The notes under the pieces are model-generated. The model was not told where the DNA came from. It saw only the letters and a list, made by a program, of their open reading frames with translations, and did no database searches. 50,697 nt of DNA, taken from the NCBI GenBank assembly GCA_020536535.1, contig JAHLWZ010000895.1, positions 4,926-55,622 of the forward strand. Direction: 5' to 3'. The position numbers were made by a program, and so were the translations under genes. The DNA is from Pelomyxa schiedti (Eukaryota; Evosea; Pelobiontida; Pelomyxidae). Positions 22,843-37,800 of the stretch are shown one piece after another (within the stretch, counting starts at the first letter, position 1; every line of letters starts with the position of its first letter).

Positions 22843-25800
22843 ATGTTCGAAGGATTGGTGTGTGAGTTGCTGACGCGGTTGCTCGGCAAATACATCGCCA
22901 ACTTGAACGCGGACCAGCTATCGTTGGGAATCTGGGGAGGTGTGTGTGCTTCTCACTGCCTTTGTTTCCCAATGTGATCGTTTTTTTTTTTTTCTTTTTT
23001 TTACTTGCACTGAAAATGTGCCAATTACAGGGGATGTGGTGCTTGCGAATCTGGAATTCAAGCCAGATGCTTTGCAGGGGTTAAATTTGCCTATCAATGT
23101 TGTTAAAGGTATGTCGCTCACCAACTGATGACACTCCCGTTTGTAATTATTGCGCAAGGCATTGTTGGGAAACTTGTCCTCAAAATTCCCTGGACAGCTC
23201 TTGGTTCCCAGCCTGTGGTTGTTAATGTGGACCAAGTTTTCTTACTTCTTGGCCCAGAAGATAGATTTCAGGTATCTGTCATGGTGCATGCTGATTGTAA
23301 TTCTTAATTATCTTGGATGCAGTATGATGAAGCTGCTGAAACAAAAAAACTACTCCTTGCAAAGAAAGCTAAGCTTGACCAGTATGAAGTTATCAAGCTT
23401 CTGAAGGAAGGACAGGGTTCTTCTGAGGGCTCCGCCAAAAGTGAACAAACCTCTCTCTCTCTTTCTCTGCACCTCTGATTTTCTTCCATCATTAGACCAG
23501 AGCTTCACTGCATCTCTCATCACCAAAGTTATAGACAACCTTCAAATTGAAATAAACAAAATTCATATCCGGTACGAAGCAACTCACCACAATGGAACGG
23601 TATGTAAACCCAATAGCTATCTGTCTTCACTCTGATTCATTCATCTGAAAGTCTTTTGCAATTGGGTTGACTGTGGATTCGGTGCAGCTGAAGTCCACAG
23701 ATGAACACTGGGCACCCAGATTCATGCAATATGCTGGAAATGATTTAAGATTCAAGGTTAAACTCTGTCACTTGTCTTGGTGCATTCACAGAAACTTATT
23801 TGCAGATTGGAACAATTTCTTGCCTTTCTGCTTATATCCTTCCTGAATCACCAAGCATGCGTAACATTCCAGCACGAGAAGTGTTGGTCCAATTAATGAA
23901 CCAAGTGGGTTTTAAAAGACAAATAAATTTTCCTAATGACAGCCACTAGATTCCAACCCCTTCATCACTGGGTGTATTAGCTCCTTTTTTTGTGATTGAT
24001 CCCATCACAGCAAGTATTAAGGTGAGTGAGTATTAGGTTGCATTCTTTCTTATGTTGTGGGAAAAACAGGTTACGATGAATTTTTCTCCTGAAATTCAGA
24101 TGGACAAACCCAAAATCACTGTTGCTTGCAACATCAACCAGGTTCGGAACCATTCCCACCACCCCAATGTACATATTTCTTCAATAGATTTCTGTCTCCA
24201 TGCAAGAGTCACAGTATCACACAGCCCTTTGCTGCATTGAACTTCTCTCACAATATGTTCAATCTGTCAAAGTACAGTTCCTTTTTCCTTCTTCAGGTTG
24301 TCTCACAATATGTGTTTTCAGTATCTCAAGTATCGGCCCCAACAGAGGCCAAATAAAACAAACCTCAAAGAATGGTGGCACTATGCAAGTAATAGCCCCC
24401 ACCTTTTGCCACAGTTATTTCTTTTCTACAATAACCACCAAATAAGTGAATGTTACCCGGGAGCAAGTCAGGACTAGAATGCAAAGGACAAGCTTCCACT
24501 ATGTTGTGAAAAGGTTGATGGACCAGCGGCGGTACATTGAATACTACAAAAGATCACAAGGTGTCAAGTGGTGGACACCACTTGACAAGCAAGAACAACA
24601 GGCATACTCTGATCTAGAAGACTCTTTACCCTATGAAGACATTATTTTGTATGAACTTTGTTTCTTCTTGTTTCTAGTGTAGCTCATAAAAAAAAAAAAA
24701 AGTTATCGCAGTATTGCAACAGCTGCACTCAGAAAAGAGGCCGAAAATGCCAAAAAGAGGGAAGAGCTCATAACTGCACAGAAACAACGGGAAGCTGAGA
24801 GGAAAAAAGCAACTCAAAGTTCTTGGGGCAGTTGGTTTGGCTGGGGTAAAAAACCTGAGGTATAATAAACCTTCGTTTCTATGGCAACACACAAAGAAAC
24901 CAAATTAAAAAGACTCCTGCAGTGACCTCTACCCCTGAGCCTGAGCCAGAGCAAGTTCTCCCCACAGTCGAACTTACCAAAGAACAGTATGATCAAGTCA
25001 TAAGTCTCGTAGGCTATTCTGAGTCAATTTCTAGTGTGGAGCCACCCAAAGAGGTTTCACATGTTAACCTCCTCCTACTTTTTTCCTCACTCTTCCCCCC
25101 CCAGTATGTCAAGCTTCGAGGGGCCCTGCTTGTGGGATCTCTTACATTTTCCTTGAAAGATGAAGTAACTGGACTAAACATTCTCACTGGTGTTTTTGAG
25201 CGAACCTATCTCTCAGCTCTCATTAGAACAGAAAATATTCATGTTTTTCCTTTCCTTCTTTCTTGTCTATTATTTCTAAATGGCAATATTTTTCTTCAAG
25301 GTGGAGGCTCAACTGGATAAGTACGATGTTGTGGACAACTTTACAAAGAATTCTCATTTTCCAAAAATTGTATCCAATTCTACAATTTGTGTTTGTTACA
25401 TCTCAAAATACAACCACAGGTCAGTACCACCAGTACCACCTCTGGCTCGTTAAGACCTCCTCCACTTAATACCCAGCCCACTTTAAGTTCTGCTTCTTCC
25501 ACAACGCAAGACAATGACCATTTTGTAAAACTGTCACTTGACCTGAAACCACTTGATGGACATGCTGACACAGCAGTTGAGGTGACAATAAACCCCATGA
25601 CTTTTACTCTTACAAAGCCATTTCTTGATCGAGTTGGTAATGTTCTATTTTCTTTCCTCATATTGTAAGCCCAAAGCAGTTCAATTTTTTACTCCGAGTG
25701 AAACTCTTGATATTGCAGCCATGAGTGACCTGGCCAGTGATCAACTCAATAACCTTGTAAAAGCAACAAGGGCACAACTTGAACTTGCTGTTCAACTTCA

Positions 25801-28800
25801 TAAGACAGTCGATCTCAGAATTTTGATTGCAGTTGCGTCAGTCTCCACAAAACCTGATGCTGCAGCAACTTTTCTAATTTTTTTTTTTTTTTTTTTAAAT
25901 CAAGGCACCAACAGTTTTGATTCCTCAGTTTGCTGACAGGTCAGACACTCCATTCTTAATGGTGGACTTTGGCACTTTGGCTATTACAAGTGAGCCAAAG
26001 CATGCTGAAACAGCAGTACTTGGTGGAGAAATGTTTGTCTCCCAGAAATATTTATCCCTTTTTTTTTTTTTACATTTAAGCCCACGCAGTGTAAACCTGG
26101 ATTTTTATGACTCATACAATATACAATTGACCGCAGTAAAAATGATTCTATCCAGTAATGCAACAGATCTATCCACTCCCACAGTGTGTTTTTTTTTACC
26201 CCTTTGAAATCTAATTTAGTTTGACAACTACCTCAGAATCGCAACATACAAGTGGTCGAGGACTTCAGTATTCTCCTCAAAGGCATGGTTTGCATTCAAC
26301 CAAACGAGCTCACACTGACAACACTAATGTCAGTGTTACGAACTTCATGTCTTTTTTGCACCTCACCAAAATAATATAACAGTGTCACTGGCTCTCTGCC
26401 TTCCCTGACTGTAAACTTATCCCTGGAGAAATACAACCTTGCCATGGGAATGCTTGCTATGTTTTTAGAGAACTTGTTGCCAAGTGCTTCTTCAGACTCC
26501 CCCGTTAGTTTCATGTCGATCTAATTCCTATTTTTTTGTTGACAAAGACCATGCAGCCCCTTGACAACTCCAGTGCGGAGTCCAAACAGATAAATGAAAT
26601 ACTTCTAGTGCCTGATAACTTGCTGATAAAACACAAGTCCTTTGAAGCTTTTTTTACAATTCCTTGCCTTACCGTCAACTTATCTGACATGTGCCGGGAT
26701 GGACAGCCTCCCTCACCTCTCATTGCAGTATTTTTTTTCTGGGCTTTTGTTGGTTTTTTGTTTTTATTCCTTGAAGGTTCACCTTGAAGGAATATCTGCA
26801 CACTTTACAAAGCGAACATGGGACATGCATCTGGACACTAAATTGGGGAATTTAAAAGTTGAAGATTGTATTGCAAAATCACGGGGTCTGGACTTTGTGG
26901 ATATGGTTAATTCAGTCCACTCTGGGCAAGAATTGTTACATATAACTTACCATCAGACAAGTCCTGTACGGCAGTGTGGTTTTTTTCTTTTTCTTTTTCT
27001 TAACTGGATAAAGGTTTCACCTGAGTATGCCAATGTAGATATCTCTCTAGAGACACACCTTGGAAATCTGTTTGCATATTGCAATCCCGAAACTGTGTCT
27101 GCATTGATTGCTATCATTCTAGAAATGTATGCCGTCAACAACCCAATGACCTCATTCATAAGCACTTCACTCTCAAACTCTTACATAAAGTCTGAACAGC
27201 AAACCGCCTTCATTCAGATCTGCAAAGCCACCCCCACCTGAGTCACTTCCTATAGTGAAACCACCTGTTTCATACAATAACCCTGTCATACTCACAAAAG
27301 TATGTTTCTTTGTAGCTCTTCTACCTGTTGTGTGATTTGCACAATAGTTATCTGTATCTGTCTCAACACTGGGCCTTGTTTTGGTCCTGAATAATACAAA
27401 ATTTGCTGAGTTCCAAATATGTGGAATTAATTCCGACATCTGCTTGAATGAAGATACCACTCTTGGTGTCATGGTTCTTTTCTTGTGAAGTTATTTCTCC
27501 AAATCACACAGCCACAGGTCGAAATTGGTGGTGTATCAGTGGATGACTGCAATGCTACTGAAGGTTCATTTTGTCGGCATCTCATTTCCATGCAAGACTC
27601 CTCTACACCTATGATTTCCATGAACTATTCCACATTTACCACATACAAATCTCCTGGCTGGGATTCCTCCATTGGTAACTAATTTCTTCCACTCAGTTTT
27701 GTGATAACCTCTTCTAAAGATGCAAAGATCAAATGCATTCATGTTAACCTTGTTCAAGACTTCTTCATCCAACTTGTGTGAGTTTTTTTTTTTTTTTGTC
27801 AAGTTCACCTGGCCCCAGAAAATATGTTGTTCAAGGTCCCCTACTTGCACCTCTTAGGAAAGCCCAAGTTGACAAACTTGTGGCCCAAACATACACATCT
27901 GTTTCACAAAACTTAAGTGATACTGTTATCCAGTACCCGCATAAAATCACAAGTATTTTTTTTGGTCTATTACTGAAAAGTAACATCCAATAGGAACAAA
28001 GATGGACATTCATTTAGAGGCTCCTGAGGTTATCATCCCAAGCCCAAAATCGCCTCAATCCTCTGTCCTCATTCAAATGGGGCAATTGTCACTGAAGAAT
28101 TCCTTTTTGATAGAACAAACAAATTACAAAGCCAGCACAGTTCCAATTGAGTGCCTATGCCTCAATTTGGAGAACGTCAATCTTGTTACTGTGCAAAATG
28201 GTGTACCAGTGCCTCTCTCCTCTGGAATTGGTTTCAAAGCTACTATTAATCGCGCCCTCATAGAATATGACCCACAACTCAAAGTAGAAATAACATAAGG
28301 AACTACTCATTGTTAATGATCTCCACTTTTTCAGGTCTCCTTGATTGTTCCCAACATAGAGATAAGTGCCTCTGAAGAGCAAATAATCTTCTTGATGAAT
28401 CAGTACTTAGAGGTCACAAAAACAATTGAACAAATTGTATCCCTCGCTTCACAGGCCCCATCCACCTTAGGTACGGGTAAAATATTGGAGGAAGTGTCTG
28501 AGGCAAACCCTTCTGGTAGTCAAATACTTCCCTAAGAGCAACATCGATCTCACTCCAGTTTTCAAGTGAAATTAAGTGAACCGCCACAGACAAAAGTCAC
28601 CACAGCAGAAGTAAAACTAGAGCTCAAGAAATTGTCTCTTTGTCTTTCCAATAGGTTTGCAAGTAGCAGTTTTGGGGTGATTTAACAATCATAATTCAGT
28701 GGCACAAGCCCTTTGTTCAAAAGTACGTTATCTGAGTCAGTGGTCTTCCTTTCTCTTGCTGCATCCACCATGAAGGTACTGAGTATTTTCTTTTCTTTGC

Positions 28801-31800
28801 CATTTTGAGAGTCTGTTCTTCTAGTTGACAGCATCTGTCTCAAAATTAGTCATTCAAGATGAGCGACAGATTTCTGACATTCACTTTAAAGTCTCCCTAT
28901 CTACACATCAATCTTTTGGCTAAGTTGTTGGCAGCACCTTTTTGATGGGATGGGAACAGAAGAACAACCCCTCCTAACATTGGACTACCTACGGGATAAC
29001 AGTAGCAATTCCCAGGCTGTGTCTCTCTCCATCCAGAATCCCAAAATATTTATCCTTCCTTCAATCCTGGAAGATATCAAAGTACAAATATTTGGGTTTT
29101 GCGTTGTTAACCTCCCTTCAGTTATCAGCAATGAGACTTTTTCCCCACATCACAAGCACCCCAACACAATCTCCTCAGCATGTTGATCCTGTGCTGGTAA
29201 CCAAGAAGGCTCCTATAACAATTGCAGTATCACTCAAAAATCCGGAAATATTTGCTGTGTTGGATGAGTATAGTCTCTCTCCCTGCTTTGGCATTGCTGG
29301 CAGTTTCAGCATTCAAGTATGTTTAGTGTAATCCTTGATGAACTGAATAGCCTCAAGTTAAAAGACACTACTGATATGCAAGTTCAAGGCTCAGATATCC
29401 AAGTATCTGTATTCACACCAACATCTAACATGGTAGGGATCTTCTTGGAGGTATGAGTGGCAAAACAGCTCTCACTTTGATAACAGAAATCCCGAGAAGC
29501 TCAGCACTACATTCTGTCTCCATCATCATTAGACCTGAATGTTGTTAATACCCCAGCAAAACAACACATTAAAGTTGTCTCCCCAGCAATTGCTACCTCC
29601 CTCACTTTTGGAGACATTAAACTGGCCACCAAACTCCTCAATACATTATTGCCTCTTATAAAAATCTCAAAAAGCAGTGACAACCCATCCACTCCTCCAC
29701 AAGAACCACCCAACATCCAACATGAAATCGATGAGAAGGTCTAATACTTCTTCACAATTATTCCCTAAGGCGGCATTTATAGTTTGAACTCTTCTGCAAA
29801 TATTTTACCGTCACCTTCAATGATGATACCAGGGCTGTTATTTCTCCCTTTTCTGTTCTCGATTTGAAGAGTGCATCAGTGCATTTGTCAAATTGGTCCA
29901 GCCAAGTAGTTTAGCACCCACTACCTTCCTCTTCACTAAGTGAAACAATAGATGGAATTCAACATTTCCATGGAACCTAGTTTTACCCTCTTTCAGGAAT
30001 CTTCAGAAAAGTATGATTGCTCTTCATTTACATTTTAATGTCTAATGCACATAGCCCCTCTGTCACTGTTACTTGTCAGCTGAAGCTGTCCAAACCAGAT
30101 AATACTTCCAACGGAGTTTCCTCTGAAACTCTGGCAACCTACAGTTTTCAAGCAATAAATGCCAATGCTACAATTTACCAGTCAAAATATCCTTTCATTG
30201 GCAATCTCAATGTTGGCACTTCAGTTACTCAATCTCCCAGCAGCACTGAGGTATATGTTCTCAGGCAGGGGTTGGGGAAAAAAACCCAAAACGAACAAAC
30301 AAACAACAGATTTGCCTTTCAGTGCTCAACCCCACTGTTTCCATTTCCCAAGACCAGATTATATTTTTACTGAAGCAATACACTTTTGTGAATAAATTCC
30401 TTGGGACTGCCTCTGAATTATTGAAAGAAATTAGCTCTTCCAAGTTGATCATGGGAAACTCAGGTATCATTATTTTATTCTGTTTTTTGTAACAACCTGA
30501 AGATCATGTTGAGGTGCCACCTCCCTCAAACACAGCAATGAAGACCTCTGTTGATCTAGGAAACATGAAAATTCTTCTTTTACAACAGTAGGCCGCTACC
30601 AAAAATTCATGAAAATGTAATCTTGTCCAGAGAGGCAAGTAACATCTGTGAATTCCTTTTATCAAAAGCATCCGCAACTCTTAGAAGTGGTGATGACGTC
30701 ACTGAGGTAGCATTTCCACACACCTTAATCTCCCCTCAAATTCTAATAGATAAATGCCTCCATTTTTCAACTGAGAGGCCTTGATAGAAGAAGTGAGACA
30801 GCCCTGAAGAATGCGGTATTCCACTCACATTTCTTCCAATAGTAACATTATTAGTGCATCTTGAAACAATCTGAGAATTGCATGACGCCACTTGCACAGC
30901 TTTCTTACAGGAAAAATCACAAGTCTTTAGCGCAATCCCTTTGTATTCAACTTGAATCACCAACAATATGCCTTCTACCTCATTTTTTGTTGACTATGAA
31001 GGTAGCTCCAAGTGGGTACAAGTTCGCCACTAACTTGCTCTTCAGGTCTACATTACTGCTCTGTTTCCCTACATTCCCAAAGCAAAACCATCTTCAAGTG
31101 ATTCCCCTGTGGACCCTGTGCACACAGCCCTCACAACAAATGTTTCAATTCGCAACTTGAGCATCACCTGTGTAGGTGATGAATTGAGCACATCTCCTAG
31201 TTGTGTAACTCTTCTTGCTAGCACCAATATCGATGTGCAACAGGTTTTCCTTCATACACAACCTAAGGTAACCATGTTGTTTAGATTTCTGAGGATTTGC
31301 AATTCACACTTGAAGCATCTGATATATCCTCTTTCATCTTCCAGTGGCCTCAAATAGTTGATGAACTTGATCCAGATGCAGTTCTTCATTCACACACAGC
31401 AGTGACAAAGCACCAGATTCTTAAACCAACCTCCTTTTCTCTGTTGTTGAACAGAAAAACTGTAAACAGCTGTGTAAGTACTTCTATTGTAGTGGCACCT
31501 TCAGATCTGGCGGCTATGATTTCCCCTGTGGACATTAAGTTCTTCTGTGAAACTTGGAATGCCCTGAAGCCATTGACCCAGTTACCCACAGAATCGAATG
31601 AGGATCATCAAATCCCATTACAGGAGTCTACAGAAAGGGTATCATCATGTTACCCAAAAACCTCTAACAAACAAAAAGCTGCAATTGAAATGGGGACATT
31701 CCTCAATTTCACTTTTAAATGAGTCCCTTCCCATGCTTTCTTTCAATGTTGACGAACTTTCTTTTGATGTGAGGGACTGGTCCTCCAAGGTAATTTTACC

Positions 31801-34800
31801 TTCTTTTTTTATCCTTCCAAGGCTCATAAATATAGATCAAATTGGAAGGTGTTGCTCAGTTGAAAGCCAGCCTCTTCAGTGAAGGTAGTGCATTAGCCTA
31901 TCTAAGTGCACATGTATCTAGTTCGGCATTGAAGAATGCTGATGCAATGTCTATGCAATGCAATGTGAGTAATATGCAGCTGCTCCTCCAAGAAAATTCC
32001 TTAGAAAGGCCCATTCTCAGTCAAATGGAAGTGTGTGCAAACATTGCTCTTGGGCCAAAGCAAAAGGTTTTTTTATTATTTTGACCACTTGACTTCCTCA
32101 ACTTTGGTTTCTTAGGTGCAAGTCCAATTTTCTAGTGCAGATATTACAGTTTCTGAAAGTCAGATTGTACTCCTGTTGCAGCAGTACCTAAATGTTATGA
32201 ATTTTACTGAACAATTGTCTGCTTCCTTTCCTTCAGCAGCAAGTCCGCAAGGTGCCAACAAATTTTTGTCTTTCGTTTCTGATCCAAGTTTCCAGTAGAA
32301 AAATCGTCATTGGCCACTGAAATATCATTGGAAACACCAAAACTCTCTCTCTCTCTTCTTCAAGGAAAAGATATTAAGTATGAACCACTTTCCATTTTCA
32401 AACTAAAGCTCCTGCCCCAACTCTAGGCTCTGCAACCTCAATTTTGTTGATTTTTCTGTGAGTGTTCTTCAAAGCCCAGTGTCTCTCAAGGTTATTGACT
32501 CCTTTTTTTCGGTGGCTTTTCCAACATTCATCTGCAAGGTGGAGGGACACTTGAAAGAAATAGCTCTTCTTGACACTCGATCAATACTCACTGACCCCCA
32601 TGTATGAATGTTGACTCCTACAACCAAACCTGAAGATTTGCAGAAAATTCTTCATTGTGAAAGAGGAAAAGGCACTCCATTTGTTCAATTTGGGTATGAA
32701 AACCTTGCTACCGATGGTATCCAAAACGTTTCTTTGAACTGTAATTCCCCCTCTCTATGTGTGTATCCCACCTTTCTGTGCGCCCTCAAGGTAAAACTCT
32801 TGATTACCCAATTCCCTCCTGAACATCCATCACTAGGAAACCTTTTGCAATATTCTTCCTTACTGGGCCACACTCTCTCAGCCTCAAAAACCAACAGAGC
32901 ACACTGGCACAAAACTGGGGTTTGTGTCACAATTACACCTGCACCAAATAGAAATTGCAGTCCTTGACGACACACTAACTTCAGGAGCAGTACTTGCTGC
33001 TGAAATTCATTCCAATCTCAATGTACAAGTATTTATATATGTTGCATTTACTGAACAAGGCAAAGATGAAAAATGGAATTGAGGTATCTCTCCAGGCAGA
33101 TATAAAAGCTTCATTCTCTGCCAATGGGTCCTTAATCGTGTGTGATACATCTATGACGTTCCTTTTAATGCCCTTTAGAGTGACCTTTTGGCTCCATTAT
33201 CAGTTTCTTTATCTTACATCAAGAATGAGACCTGCAACAAAATTAGTACTCAGATTACTCAACTCAGGACTTCCATCAGTCTTCCAGATGTGGTCAAATT
33301 AGCTGTGTTGGTTTCCTCACTGTCTCAACTTACCATTCCTCCACAACAACTAAATGTGAACCTGCCTCAAGTGCAACCTTCTGACATTCAACCACTACAA
33401 CTAACAGCAAACACTCCTCAAGTAGACCAAGTTGACCTATCTGAGAAGGTTCTACATTCTCCCTAACTACCAATCCTAACCCGACTTCCTCCTGTAATTT
33501 TTTTTTTTTTTTTTTTGGTTTTGAAGTTTGAATTTTTGTGCCCTCTTGTTTCTCTCGATCTTGGAGGCCTGCCAGACCCAGTGAAATTTCATTTTGAAGC
33601 AACCACCACCACATTCACTGCCTCCAACTGGTCCAAAAAAGTAAGAACAATGGGCTGCTATGGGATTAATCCATTTTAGATCAACTTGGAAGCCTCACTG
33701 AGTGTTGATGCCAAGATTGAAATTAACAGCAGCCCGGCTCTGTGTCTTGCAATTCCCAATGTTTCCCTCTATACCCCTACTTCCAGCACTGCTGACACCA
33801 GTCTTTGCCTTCATCTGAGAGATATACTTTTATCATCAAATGTCAACAACTCTCCTGTTGTAATCACGAGCAACTTGGAATTTCTGTCAACAATGAACAA
33901 GATCTCTAATCCACCAAAGCTGGCAGTAATTCCCTGGGTAATTGAAAACAATCTCACATCTAAAAAGTTGGATTGCTGCATTTCCCAGGGAGATTTCTCT
34001 GTCACAGAAGACCAAATTATCATCGTATTGAAGCACTTCCCCTTGGTACTAGATATGATTTCGAAAACACTTAGTACTTTGGAACATTTCTCCACCTCCA
34101 AGAAACAAGGTATCAACCAAACACTTTTTTTCCCGATTCTGATGTGATTTAGTGCCACCGAATACTGATCTGGTGCAGACAACTCGAGTCTCTTTGGACT
34201 TAAAGAAGTTAACCCTTCACTTTGGAATCACAGTGTATGCTGTCCACATGCCAAAAAAAAAAAGCTCAACCAAACCAGCAGTGAACAAGAAAAATTAGCA
34301 TTGCTAGATCTAGAGTGCCTTCAAGTAGTCCTTAATATCAACGAAGCTTCAACACAGGTGCTGAAGTGATCTCCACCATTCTGTTCTATTTACACTAACA
34401 GGTTGAGGGGTCATGTAAGAATATATCTCTGGTTGATTCCCGTTCGCTCCTCCAATCTGCATATAAGGTTTTCACTCTCCCCTAACATCATTTAACTTGT
34501 GCTAGTACATTCTGAATGGTTCCAGGGGAGATGGGGAACTCCTGGAGTTCCATTATTCGACAGAAAGTCAGACCAAAAACCAGAACATGGAACTTGCCAT
34601 TAAATCTCCTACCCTAGTGGTCCTGCCATCTCTTTTAAACGAAGTGAAGGTAAGAATTTGGTTTGTTCCTTGCTCTAAGACCGACCCTCTCTAGTTATCT
34701 ATCAGTCGTATCTTGCCTCACATTCCCACTTCAAAAACTCCTATGCAAACTGAACCTCAGACCAAAGGATGCTTTTCTGCCCAGATTTCTGTAGTCTCAC

Positions 34801-37800
34801 CAGAGGTATTCATTTTTCAAAATGACAGCTCTCCAACATCTCCTGCATTACTCTTGAAAGGAGACCTCTCTTGCTCAGTATGCTTTTTTTCAGCCTTTTT
34901 TGGTACTAATGGAAAAAAAGATGAGTGAAGACACTCAATTTCATCTTAATGCTTCACGTACATCTGTGACATTGTGCAATGTGTCTTCACCTCTGGTACC
35001 TTTTTTTTTAATTACTAAAGTCCGGTGATTATTCTGTAGGACAACAATCATCATTCAAGTAGGTGTTTGATGGCACCATCATCTTTTTCTCTATCCTACC
35101 AGAAATCTGGCCAACAGCAAGTCGTTATTGTTGGGCCCTCCTCTATCCAGCTGAGTGCCTCTGTGTCTGATGTTAATCTCATTATGCATCTTGTCAAGGA
35201 TCTGCAATCACTTACAGAAACAGGAACGTCCAATAAGCCCACAACCGACACATCGGGGGGATTGGAGAAGGTAATACTTCAATACTTGTTCTTTCTTTCC
35301 TTTGTTTATATCTCTGGACAGTTACTTGTGCAAAATGCTACAGCTCTCATCACTGTCCTCACTGATGGGGACCTCAAACCTATTATGGATTTAACTGCTT
35401 GTTGCAGTGCAAATGTTTCTGGGTTGTCATCGAAGGTACTACCCTGACCTGGTTGGAGAGTTGCCAATTGTTCTTTCTATCTTAGATGAAGTTTGCGGCC
35501 TCTATATCTTCTACATTCAGAGTTCATGGAATTTGTAATGATTCCTATGAAAGGTCTTTACATTACATTGATTTTAATGAGTACCAATCATTCACCCCAT
35601 CAGGCAACCTCTTTTTGTTATAGTTCTAAATGATACCCGCATATGCACCACTCATACTGAAGAGGCATTGCTTACTTCATACCGCCTTGTACTCCCAGAG
35701 GTTCAGGTATCAATTTGTGGGAACCCTATAGTTAATAGGGTGGACCTGATCACAGAGTTGTCACAGAACCAAGACAAAACATCAGTGGGTCACTTTTTTC
35801 TTTTCCCTTCAAGGATTGATTGTGGTAGGTATCTGTTGTAGTCAACCACTTTGATGTGAAGTTCTCTGAACTTCAGTTGAAAACAATACTTCAACAATAC
35901 CCAGCAATTTCCCAAGATTTTAGTTCTCTTTCCTCAGTGCTTCCTCATGACGCAACCACTGAAAAACATGGTTCACTTTTTCAATATTCATTTCTCTTCC
36001 CTAGTCTTATTTTAGCAGAGGGGATCCCAAAAACCGTGCATAAAACCGACCTTGGGGTTAAAATAGACTCTTTTGGAATGTATACTCCAACCCCTCTCAC
36101 CTTCTTGCCACTTATCTTTTCTCAAAGAGGTGTGGTTGGGTTGTGCACCTTGGAGTTAAAGAGCTTGAACACAAAGATTCAACTGGGTGCTAGTGCAATA
36201 ATGGTACCTACTATTATTTGCCCTGATTAAAATCCAAATAGGTTAATGGTTCGGTGGTGCAAACACATTTCACAGACTTGCGTGAGCCTTCACCCCTTTT
36301 CCAAGAGGTTTTTTTCTTCTCTTTCTTTTTCCCCCTAAAACTGATTAGAAGGTCCCACCATGGGGAACATCAGTATGCAGCAAATTTCAATTCCATTTTG
36401 AGCAAGATGTGTCAACTGGTGAACAACAAGTCAGTGCTGCTTTTGCGTCACCCAAACTCTTCCTTGTACCATCACTTATAGTTTGCCTTAAAGTACGGAT
36501 TTCGTGTTAGCATCCTTTAATTGATTGCATCAACAGGAAGTAGCAACCAACATTCTGCAGTGCCTACCATCTACCCCACCTCAAGTGTCCAGTCAAAAAC
36601 CAACTTCTGGGTTGCTTAAGGCCTCCATCAATGTTAGTGACCTTCTTCTTGTGGCTGTCTGCGATGAGTCTGCCACAAATTCAGCTTGTATATCTGTAGG
36701 TGCCACTGTGGATGTGAAGGTGTGGATTTTTGCATTCCCCAACTAGGCCCCGTTTTTAAAGTACAGAGCAGGTGCAACCTTCACTTACCTCTGTAGCAGC
36801 CAGCAACCTTCACATTACTTCTTGTGAATTTCAAGCCCCTGATATGGTGTGCCAATAGTCAGCCTCTCTTCAAAAAGAAATAAATCATCATTAGGCCCAC
36901 ACAATCCTGGCGAATACAGGTCTCAACCTGTTGCACTCCCAAAATATTAGTCCCAATGGCTCTCCTGTTACAACTCTGACTGTAAACACATCTGAAATTG
37001 TTATATCTTTATTTTTGAGTGAAATTGGGGCTGCAATGAAGTTACTATCTGCTGCCAGCCCACTTATTCCCAAATCAGAACACTCCCCACCAAAAGGATC
37101 CTCCTCTCTGAACGCGGAACAACAAGTACTAAATTTTACTTTGAGAGTCTCTCACAATGTGACAGATTTCCATAGATTGTCAGAAAGCTTCCATTTGCCT
37201 CCTTGATTCCAAAGAAAGTAGCATCTCTGTTGGATCCCTCAACATAGAAAATCTAACATCATCTGTTGTCCTTTCGTCAAAGGTTAACCCTCTGTTTTTT
37301 CTCCTTTTTGTGATTGTGGTACCCAGACGAGAATATCTGCCCACTTCTCTGCTGCAGTGAAAGTCTGTGCACAATCCTTGGATGAGAATTATTCTGTTCT
37401 TACAATATCAAATGTGACCCTAACCATGTCTGAGTCAGCAGAAAGCACTTTCCTTGCTGATTCATGCTCCTTGTCTGTATCACTTCGAAATCAAGTTCGC
37501 TGTATCCTTAAACCAACTCGCCTCGAGATGACTTTCTGCTCTGCTGAAGAAAAGATGGTTTTCTTTCTGAACTCTTTATTTTCCCTCATTTGGGAGTAGT
37601 TCCGACTTGTCATACCCACACTAGCCTGCAAGATTTCTGAAGAGCATATCCAGTTTTTGATCCAACAATACCTTTTTATTGTGGGTGTCTCTCATTCGTT
37701 GAAGAACATGATGCCAAGTCCCAACATATCCTGTACATTAAAACATGTGAATATTTTTAGTCTTATTCCACTAAAGCTGCAGAAGTTGTAGCTCCCACAC

